Shown piece by piece: positions 42,900-49,422 of a stretch of DNA of 64,000 nt. How positions within the stretch are numbered: position 1 is the first letter of the stretch; the number at the start of each line of letters is the position of its first letter. Below the pieces are notes generated by a model. It made no database searches and was not told the DNA's origin. It was given only the letters and a program-made list of their open reading frames with translations. The stretch lies in contig CAWAGG010000006.1 of assembly GCA_963781595.1 (NCBI GenBank), positions 1,240,001 through 1,304,000 of the forward strand, written 5' to 3'. The position numbers and the translations under genes are program-made. The DNA comes from JBEDUK01 sp963781595. Lineage in GTDB: Bacteria; Actinomycetota; UBA4738.

Positions 42900-44744
42900 A
42901 TGGAGGTCGAACCGGCGCCGGGATCCGCGGCTGCGCGGGCCATGCGCTGGTGGGGCCGTCGCATCCTGAACGTCGCCTCGCTGTCGCCGCGGCCGCGTGC
43001 GCTGGCCGTCGCAGGCCTCGTGACCTGCGGATCCGCGGGCGCCCTGATCGTTGCCGTCGGCGCGAAGTGGACGTTCCCGTTCGGAACCGACCCGACGCTC
43101 TCCGGCCGATCGCTGGGCAGAGTCGTCGTGCTGTTCAGCTTCGTGGGCCTCGGCGTCGCGTCGGCGCTGCTGACCGCGTCGGTCCGGGTTCGGACGGTCC
43201 TCGTCCGTCGGGGGACCTTCGTGGCGGTCGCTGCCCTCGGCGCAGGCATCAGCGCCGGGACGATCCTGTCGGTGCCGTACCTGGATGCGTTCGCCGGCTC
43301 CGACCCGATCGTCGCGCTGGGAGCGGGATGGATCGGCATGGCCGCCGCCGCAGCGCTCGCGCTCCTGCCCGATGCGGCGATCGGCCGCCGGCCGTGGATC
43401 CGGCCGGCGCTCGCCGCGGCGCCGTTCGCCCTCTCCGCGCTCGCGTACGTCGCGACGACGGGGTCTCCGCTCTCGGGTTCGGCGTTCGGGCTCGCGGCCG
43501 GCGCGCGCGTGCTCCCGCGGGACATCGTCGGACAGACGATCGAGACGGTGACGGGTGGGCTCGCGGTCGGCCTCGCGATCCTGGTCCTGTGGGGCACGAT
43601 GCAGTCCTCGCGGCTGGCGCTCGGGCTCGGGCGGGGAGCGGTCGACCTGCTGCATCGGGCACCGCGGGTGGTCGGCCGCGTGTTCGCCGCCGCGGTGATC
43701 GCGAAGCTCGCCGTCCTCGCGCTCGGGTACGCGGGCGCGCTGCCCGCCGCGGTTGGCGGCGATTCGTGGGACGCGAGCCTCCACGATGGGCCCGTCGCGT
43801 GGGCGCTCGCGATCCTGTTCGCCGGCGCGGCCGTCGCCTGGCTCGCCCGCTCGCGGGCGCGAGTCCTCCGCGAGGATGATGCGTCCGCACCGGCGTGGTC
43901 GGTCGTGGTCGGGTTCACCGCGGTGTTCCTGGCCGCGACCGCGCTGTTCCTGTTCGTCCTGATGGCGCTCCTGCTCCCGAGCACGACGCCGGCGGCCCGG
44001 CTCGAGACCGCGGCGAAGAGCCTCCTCGGCTTCGGTCCCGCGCTCTGGGGGATCGTCGTCACCGTCGGGATCGCGACCGTCATCGGCGTCGTGCTCTACC
44101 GATCGGGACGGCGGAACGCGGGCGTGTTCTTCCTGCTGGCGCTCGCAGCGTGGGCGGTGCCACGGGCGCTCACGGTCGCCTGGCGGCTGGTGACCGACGA
44201 CGCGTTGTTCGCGAACGTGACGCCGCTGACGATGGACACGGCGCTCACGGTCGGCATCGCCGTCCTGGGCCTGCTCTGGCTCGCGGGCCGGCAGCGCGCG
44301 GCCCCGCCCGGTATGCTGCTGTTCGTCCTGATCGTGTCGACCCTCGTGGCCGGTCCGGGCCTGCTGCTGCCGGTCTTCTGGGACGCAGGGTTCCTCTTCT
44401 ACCTGTCGCTGTTGTTCCCCGTCGCCTACCAGTTCCTCTTCCGGGCGAACGAACTCAACGAACCGGGGCCCGCGCGGCAGGGCCGCGTGCTGTGGGAGGT
44501 GGGGATGTCGTGCGCGCTGCTGACGATCGCGGCGTTCCGGGCGGGGGCAGGCCTGGCTCTGCCGGGCGGCATCGACCCGGTGACGCAGCTCCTGGAGGAC
44601 GCGGGGACGCTCTACCTGATGATCCCGTTCGCGGCGGTCCTGGTCGCCGCGGCGGTCACGTCGTGGCGGGCGGCTGACGTCGCGCCCGAGGGGACCGAGC
44701 CGCCTACAGCAGCGGCAGGTAGCGCTCCAGCTCGAACGGCGTGA
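42900..44744 (+). CDS. Large polytopic membrane protein, hypothetical
   Basis: The 614-residue product has about fourteen hydrophobic segments (for example ALAVAGLVTCGSAGALIVAVG and LLFVLIVSTLVAGPGLLLPVF), with short loops and a Ala/Pro-rich C-terminus. No transporter motif is recognised. The start at 42900 (MEVEPAPGSAAARAMRWWG) has no strong ribosome binding site. Its 3' end overlaps the convergent glnA by 41 bp. It may be a permease or a lipid flippase, but nothing in the sequence decides. Confidence 0.7.
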   Translation: MEVEPAPGSAAARAMRWWGRRILNVASLSPRPRALAVAGLVTCGSAGALIVAVGAKWTFPFGTDPTLSGRSLGRVVVLFSFVGLGVASALLTASVRVRTVLVRRGTFVAVAALGAGISAGTILSVPYLDAFAGSDPIVALGAGWIGMAAAAALALLPDAAIGRRPWIRPALAAAPFALSALAYVATTGSPLSGSAFGLAAGARVLPRDIVGQTIETVTGGLAVGLAILVLWGTMQSSRLALGLGRGAVDLLHRAPRVVGRVFAAAVIAKLAVLALGYAGALPAAVGGDSWDASLHDGPVAWALAILFAGAAVAWLARSRARVLREDDASAPAWSVVVGFTAVFLAATALFLFVLMALLLPSTTPAARLETAAKSLLGFGPALWGIVVTVGIATVIGVVLYRSGRRNAGVFFLLALAAWAVPRALTVAWRLVTDDALFANVTPLTMDTALTVGIAVLGLLWLAGRQRAAPPGMLLFVLIVSTLVAGPGLLLPVFWDAGFLFYLSLLFPVAYQFLFRANELNEPGPARQGRVLWEVGMSCALLTIAAFRAGAGLALPGGIDPVTQLLEDAGTLYLMIPFAAVLVAAAVTSWRAADVAPEGTEPPTAAAGSAPARTA

Positions 44745-46032
44745 CGTACGCCTTGTACTCGTCCCACTCCTCGCGCTTGTTCCGCACGAGGTACTCGACG
44801 ACGTGGTCGCCGAGCGCGTCACGGAGCAGGTCGCTGCGTTCGGCGGCTGCGATCGCCTCGAACAGGTCCTCGGGCAGCGAGTCGATCGCGGCGGCGCGCC
44901 GTTCGGTCTCGCTCATCTCGTAGATGTTCTCCGCGGCCTCGGGCGGGAGCTCGTACTCCTCCTCGATCCCCTTCAGCCCCGCGGCGAGCATCACGGCGAA
45001 CGCGAGGTACGGGTTGCACGCAGGGTCCGGCGACCGGAACTCGATCCGCGTCGACTTCTCCTTCCCGGGCTTGTACATCGGCACTCGGATCAGGGCGCTG
45101 CGGTTCCGGCGTGCCCAGCACAGGTACACGGGCGCCTCGTAGCCCGGCACGAGGCGCTTGTAGGAATTCACCCACTGGTTCGTCACGAGGGTGAGCTCCT
45201 TCGCGTGGCGCAGGACCCCGGCGATGAACGCGCGCGCGGTCTTCGACAGGTGCAACTCGTCGGTCGGATCGAAGAAGGCGTTGCGGTCGCCCTCGAACAG
45301 CGACATGTGCGTGTGCATCCCGGACCCGTTCACCCCGGCAACGGGCTTCGGCATGAAGGTCGCGTAGACGCCGAACTCCTGCGCGGCCTCCTTCACCGTG
45401 AGGCGGTACGCCATGACGGAGTCGGCCATCGTGAGCGCGTCCGCGTAGCGGAGGTCGATCTCGTGCTGGGACGGCGCGACCTCGTGATGGACCGCCTCGA
45501 CCGGGATGCCCATCGCCTCGAGGTACGTGACGGTTCGCTTGCGGAAGTCGGTCGCGACGTCCAGCGGCGTCTCGTCGAAGTACCCGCCGCGGTCCAGGAA
45601 CTCGGTGCCGCCGGAGTCAGCGAAGTAGAAGTACTCGAGCTCCGGCCCGACGTAGAACGTGAAGCCCTGCTCGGCCGCGCGCGCGAGCTGCCGCTTCAGC
45701 ACGAACCGTGGGTCGCCGTCGAACGGCTCGCCGTCGGGTTCGACCACGTCGCAGAACATCCGCGCGACGCCCTGTTCGGCCTTCCACGGGATCGGCTGGA
45801 ACGTGGCCGGGTCGGGGACCGCGACCATGTCGGACTCTTGGATCCGGCTGAACCCTTCGATCGAGGAGCCGTCGAAGCCGACGCCGTCGGCGAACGCGCC
45901 CTCCAGCTCCTGCGCGGTGATCGTGATGGATTTCAGGAACCCGAGGACGTCGGTGAACCACAGCCGCATGAACCCGATCCCGCGGTCCTCGACGTGTTTG
46001 AGGACGTAGTCGGCTTCGTTCGAACGGTCCAT
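44704..46032 (-). CDS. glnA: Type I glutamine synthetase, short form without adenylylation site
   Basis: The 442-residue protein makes glutamine from glutamate, ammonia and ATP, or a related gamma-glutamyl amide. Active-site elements: VGFDGSSIEGFSRIQESDM, HHEVAPSQHEIDLRY, FMPKPVAGVNGSGMHTHMS, RLVPGYEAPVYLCWARRNRSA and IEFRSPDPACNPYLA. In the adenylylation region it has AENIYEMSE in place of NLYDLPPE, the pattern of the shorter, unregulated GSI/GlnA2-like group. A GTTAC-n6-GTTAA element lies 65-80 bp upstream. The start at 46032 gives the usual MDRSNEADYVLKHVEDRGI opening. Confidence 0.9.
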   Translation of the reverse strand: MDRSNEADYVLKHVEDRGIGFMRLWFTDVLGFLKSITITAQELEGAFADGVGFDGSSIEGFSRIQESDMVAVPDPATFQPIPWKAEQGVARMFCDVVEPDGEPFDGDPRFVLKRQLARAAEQGFTFYVGPELEYFYFADSGGTEFLDRGGYFDETPLDVATDFRKRTVTYLEAMGIPVEAVHHEVAPSQHEIDLRYADALTMADSVMAYRLTVKEAAQEFGVYATFMPKPVAGVNGSGMHTHMSLFEGDRNAFFDPTDELHLSKTARAFIAGVLRHAKELTLVTNQWVNSYKRLVPGYEAPVYLCWARRNRSALIRVPMYKPGKEKSTRIEFRSPDPACNPYLAFAVMLAAGLKGIEEEYELPPEAAENIYEMSETERRAAAIDSLPEDLFEAIAAAERSDLLRDALGDHVVEYLVRNKREEWDEYKAYVTPFELERYLPLL

Positions 46033-46096
46033 GGTGGCTGGCGTCTCCTCCGTCTTCGTCGCGGGCTCCAGCCTAGGCAGCGCGCCGTCGGCCGCC

Positions 46097-46112
46097 GTTA
46101 CCGGCGTGTTAA
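46097..46112. promoter_or_regulatory. GlnR-like box upstream of the short glnA
   Basis: GTTAC (46097-46101), 6 nt, GTTAA (46108-46112). The same pair with the same spacing occurs upstream of the second glnA at 55519. It fits the a/b half-site geometry of actinobacterial GlnR boxes (11-bp repeats). Confidence 0.55.
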
Positions 46113-47458
46113 TTCGAAAGGGGAGATGCGCGTTCTGCCCAGGTGGTCCTGAGCGACCGCACGGCCCCGACCACGAGACCGACGACGATGAACAGGAGGA
46201 CCGCGAGGAGGACCAGGGCAGCGCCCACGGACGACGGGTTCGCCTTCGGGCCTGGGATGGCCTCGTCGAACCGGCTCGCGTCCACCCGCCACACGGTGCC
46301 GTCGACGCCGTTCGTCAACCAGACGAACCCCTGACCGGCGGTCATCGAGCCGGGGCCCGACCCCACACCGACGGGTCCGGCGATCCTCCCGTTCGTCGGA
46401 TCGATGCGCCACAGGGAGCCCCGGTCGCTGTTGCCCTCGAACCGACAGCCGGTCGTGAACCACAGGGAACCTTCGCCGAACGCGAGCGTCCCCGGGTAGT
46501 TCTGGCAGTCGGACGATGTCTGGATCGTCTCGCTGATCCGGTCCGTCGCCGGGTCGACCCGGAGGATCCGGCCGGGGCGGTCGCAACAGACCCATACGGC
46601 GCCTCCGCCGACCACGACGGCGCTGACCTGGGCGTCAGCTTCGAATCGACCCGGCGAGATCCGCGTCCTGTGACCGATCGCGATCCGGTCCACGATCGCG
46701 TTCGTCGTCGGGTCGATCTTGAACAGGAAGCCGCTGTCGCCGCCCGACACCCAGACCGCTCCGGCGCCGACGGCGAGGAACGGTCCGCTCTGGTTGGAGA
46801 AGTTCCCCGTCTCGATGAGGGCGATGCGGGACCCGTCCCGCGGATCGATCCGCTCGACCGCGCCTCCGTATCCCCATCCGCTGCCGAACCCGACCGCCAC
46901 GTCGTTGATGAGCAACCGGAGGACGTCATTGCCCAGCCCTTCCATCGGGCGGCCGCTGGCCGCATCGATCCGAACCGGCTCGCCGCCCGGGCCGGGAGCC
47001 GACCAGACGATCCCATCGCCGTACGCGACCGACTGTGTCGTGGCATCAGGACCACCGGCAGGGATGATCCGAAGGACATTCCCGGTCCGCGGATCGACCT
47101 GGAGCACGGCCCCGCGCCGGTTGTCCGCGACCCAGAGGCTCCCGGCTCCGACGGCCACGTCGATCGGATACCCGCCGACGCGGAACGACGTCACGATGGG
47201 CGAGCCGTGCGGTCCGGGGTTCGGGCTCGACGTGGTTGCCGGCTGCGACGCGCCCGGTCGCGTGGCGGTCACCAAGGTGGCCACCGACCACGCGAACGCC
47301 GGTGCGACGATCGCGACGGCGACCGCGATCGCTCCGACCCGTCGTCCGGCCCTGCCCCGTCCTCGCCGCGCGATGTCGTCCGTGGGCGGCTCGCCGACCG
47401 GCAGGCTATCCGCGACGCTACGCATCCGCGACCGTAGGTCAGCGTCCGGCATCGGCAT
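46109..47458 (-). CDS. Membrane-anchored beta-propeller protein linked to an ECF sigma gene
   Basis: The 449-residue protein has a short cytosolic N-terminus (LRSRMRSVADSLPVGEPP), a transmembrane helix (about residues 40-63, VGAIAVAVAIVAPAFAWSVATLV), then an extracellular propeller. The propeller has at least six WV-D/A-x-G repeats (GSLWVADNRRGAVLQVDP, GAVWVSGGDSG, GAVWVCCDRPG, GSLWFTTG, GFVWLTNGVDG). A second helix lies near the end (ALVLLAVLLFIVVGLVVGAV). It overlaps the 3' end of the ECF sigma gene by 20 bp, the usual place of a sensor or anti-sigma protein, but no zinc anti-sigma motif is seen. Confidence 0.75.
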   Translation of the reverse strand: MPMPDADLRSRMRSVADSLPVGEPPTDDIARRGRGRAGRRVGAIAVAVAIVAPAFAWSVATLVTATRPGASQPATTSSPNPGPHGSPIVTSFRVGGYPIDVAVGAGSLWVADNRRGAVLQVDPRTGNVLRIIPAGGPDATTQSVAYGDGIVWSAPGPGGEPVRIDAASGRPMEGLGNDVLRLLINDVAVGFGSGWGYGGAVERIDPRDGSRIALIETGNFSNQSGPFLAVGAGAVWVSGGDSGFLFKIDPTTNAIVDRIAIGHRTRISPGRFEADAQVSAVVVGGGAVWVCCDRPGRILRVDPATDRISETIQTSSDCQNYPGTLAFGEGSLWFTTGCRFEGNSDRGSLWRIDPTNGRIAGPVGVGSGPGSMTAGQGFVWLTNGVDGTVWRVDASRFDEAIPGPKANPSSVGAALVLLAVLLFIVVGLVVGAVRSLRTTWAERASPLSN

Positions 47459-47937
47459 CCGCCCCCTCGGTGAGGAACGTCCGCATCCGGGCGGTGGCCT
47501 GCGACGTCAACGCTCGAACGGTCCCCGGGCGCTTGCCGAGGGCGGCGGCCGTCTGTTCGACCGACTGATCCGCGTAGAAGCGAAGGACGACGACAGCGCG
47601 CTGGGCCGGTGTGAGCGATAGAAGGGCCGCGAGGAGTTCGTCGTCGAGCGGCTCGAGCGCCGGCGCCGCTGTCGTCGGAGCTGCGGACTCCCGAGAGCGC
47701 AACCGCTGTCGGCGGCGCCAGGTGAATCGCGAGGTTCGCCGCCACCCTGGTGACCCACGCGCCGGGGCGGTTCATCATCGACACGGTTCGCCAGCGTTCG
47801 TACGCCCGGGCGAACCTCTCCTGCGCCACGTCCTCGGCCTCCTCGCGGTCGCCGGTGATCAGGAACGCGGTGCGGACGACCTGGGCATACTCTTCGCGGC
47901 AGAGCCGCTCGAAGGCCTCCCGCTGCTCGTCGCGCAT
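47439..47937 (-). CDS. ECF sigma factor (SigE-family-like), frameshifted near 47721
   Basis: From ATG 47937, region 2 reads FERLCREEYAQVVRTAFLITGDREEAEDVAQERFARAYERW, then VTRVAANLAIH. The frame then shifts by one extra base (ATTCACCTGG), and WRRRQRLRSRESAAP continues in the next frame to region 4: LTPAQRAVVVLRFYADQSVEQTAAALGKRPGTVRALTSQATARMR. The length 499 nt agrees with one inserted base. Corrected length is about 165 residues. It pairs with the membrane propeller protein downstream. Divergent from the DUF4143 ATPase. Confidence 0.8.
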
Positions 47938-48058
47938 CCGCTCACCAGTTCCGACGCTCGAGGGCCGCCGGGCGCTTAGGCGCGCGAACCGTAGCATCCG
48001 AGCCCAGCTCCCCAGGCACCGCTACCCGCACGAGGGCCGACCGAAGGAGCAGACGCCC

Positions 48059-48117
48059 GGAATGGTAGGCATCCGATGCCCGAAACGGTAGCGTAGTCTG
48101 GGCCGAAATGGTAGCGT
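48059..48117. repeat. Three direct repeats with exact 23-bp period (iteron-like)
   Basis: The consensus is roughly CCgrAAyGGTAGcgt. The GGTAG cores begin at 48064, 48087 and 48110, exactly 23 bp apart. The last copy carries TAGCGT, a -10-like hexamer 7 nt before the ATG at 48125. A repeat so close to the start suggests an operator/promoter for the ATPase gene, or a site it binds. Confidence 0.75.
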
Positions 48118-48124
48118 TAAGCAC

Positions 48125-49411
48125 ATGAGTCTCGCTCATGGGCGATACCGGAGGCGGATCCTGGACGATGAGCTTGACGCGCTCACCCGGGAGCTTCCGG
48201 CGGTTGCGATCGAGGGCGCGAAGGCCGTTGGCAAGACCGCGACGGCGTCGCGGCGCGTCTCTCGCGTCTATCAGTTCGATGATCCCGTGGTACGCGCGAT
48301 CGCCGAGGCTGACCTCGATCGTCTGGTTTCCAGCCCCGAGCCCGTCCTGATCGACGAGTGGCAGTACGTGCCCGCGGTGTGGGATCGGGTTCGCCGCGCC
48401 GTCGATTCCGGCGCGGCTGCAGGTCGATTCCTCCTCACGGGATCCGCATCGCCGAAGGGAAGCGGGACGCACAGCGGGGGCGGTCGGGTCGTCAGCGTGC
48501 GGCTGCGCCCACTCTCACTTGCCGAACGCCTCGACGTGGCTCCGACCGTGAGCGTGGCGGGTCTGCTCACGGGCGAGCGACCGAAGGTCGACGGCGAGTC
48601 GATGGTCACCCTTGAGGACTACATCGACGAGATCCTCCGCTCCGGATTCCCCGGTATCCGCGGCTTGAGCGCGCGACCTCTGCGTGCGAAACTGGATGGC
48701 TACCTGCAGCGCGTCGTCGACCGGGATTTCCCGGAACTCGGACACGCCGTACGGAACCCCACCGCCCTCCGCCGATGGATGGCTGCCTATGCCGCGGCCA
48801 CGGCGACGGTCACATCGTTTGAGAAGATCCGAGACGCGGCGACCGGGGGCGAGGATCGGAAGCCCGCGAAGACAACCGTCCAACCGTATCGTGACATCCT
48901 CGAGCGTCTGTTCATCATCGAACCGGTGCCCGCATGGAGGCCAACGCGGGGCCACATCGCGGAGCTCGCTCTTCCGCCGAAGCACCACCTCGCTGATCCC
49001 GCGCTCGCCGCACGGTTGGTGGGAGCCACCAGCCGAACGCTGCTTCAGGGTGATCCTCCAGGGCCATCGATCCCGCGCGACGGGACGTTCCTCGGCGCAT
49101 TGTTCGAGTCGCTGGTCACGCTGTCGCTCCGCGTGTACGCGCAGGCAGCCGAGGCGGGCGTCCGGCACTTCCGAACGCACCGCGGCGACCACGAGACAGA
49201 CGTGATCATCGAACGAGATGACGGTCGCGTCGTTGCCGTCGAAGTCAAGCTCGGCGCTGATCCCGGTGCCGATGCGGTTCGGCACCATCGGTGGCTTTCG
49301 GAACGGATCGGGGACGATCTCCTCGATGCCGTCGTGGTAACCACGGGCCGGACTGCGTACCGTCGCCCCGACGGGATCGCCGTGATTCCGGCCGCACTGC
49401 TGGGCCCGTAG
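48125..49411 (+). CDS. AAA-type ATPase with DUF4143 C-terminal domain
   Basis: The 428-residue protein has a P-loop GAKAVGKTATA (about residues 31-41), followed by a Walker B-like PVLIDEWQYVP and a sensor-like RFLLTGSASPKG. The second half has DUF4143: YLQRVVDRDFPELG, LERLFIIEPVPAW and GTFLGALFESLV, then HFRTHRGDHETDVIIERDDGRVVAVEVKLG, a PD-(D/E)xK nuclease-like core. Function is unproven; such ATPases are common in accessory DNA. Codon use is less GC-biased than the neighbours. It is preceded by 23-bp direct repeats and is likely leaderless. Its TAG stop overlaps the glnE promoter hexamer. Confidence 0.85.
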   Translation: MSLAHGRYRRRILDDELDALTRELPAVAIEGAKAVGKTATASRRVSRVYQFDDPVVRAIAEADLDRLVSSPEPVLIDEWQYVPAVWDRVRRAVDSGAAAGRFLLTGSASPKGSGTHSGGGRVVSVRLRPLSLAERLDVAPTVSVAGLLTGERPKVDGESMVTLEDYIDEILRSGFPGIRGLSARPLRAKLDGYLQRVVDRDFPELGHAVRNPTALRRWMAAYAAATATVTSFEKIRDAATGGEDRKPAKTTVQPYRDILERLFIIEPVPAWRPTRGHIAELALPPKHHLADPALAARLVGATSRTLLQGDPPGPSIPRDGTFLGALFESLVTLSLRVYAQAAEAGVRHFRTHRGDHETDVIIERDDGRVVAVEVKLGADPGADAVRHHRWLSERIGDDLLDAVVVTTGRTAYRRPDGIAVIPAALLGP

Positions 49412-49414
49412 CAT
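49409..49414 (+). promoter_or_regulatory. Putative -10 element of glnE, overlapping a stop codon
   Basis: TAGCAT ends 8 nt before the GTG at 49423. Its first three bases are the stop codon of the DUF4143 gene. Confidence 0.4.
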
Positions 49415-49422
49415 CCTGTCTC

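Noticed and set aside
18320..47937. Programmed ribosomal frameshifting in ftsH, sigR, the GNAT, sulfatase 2 and the ECF sigma gene
   Set aside because: The sites share no slippery heptamer or stop-codon context, and both insertions and deletions occur, so errors are more likely.
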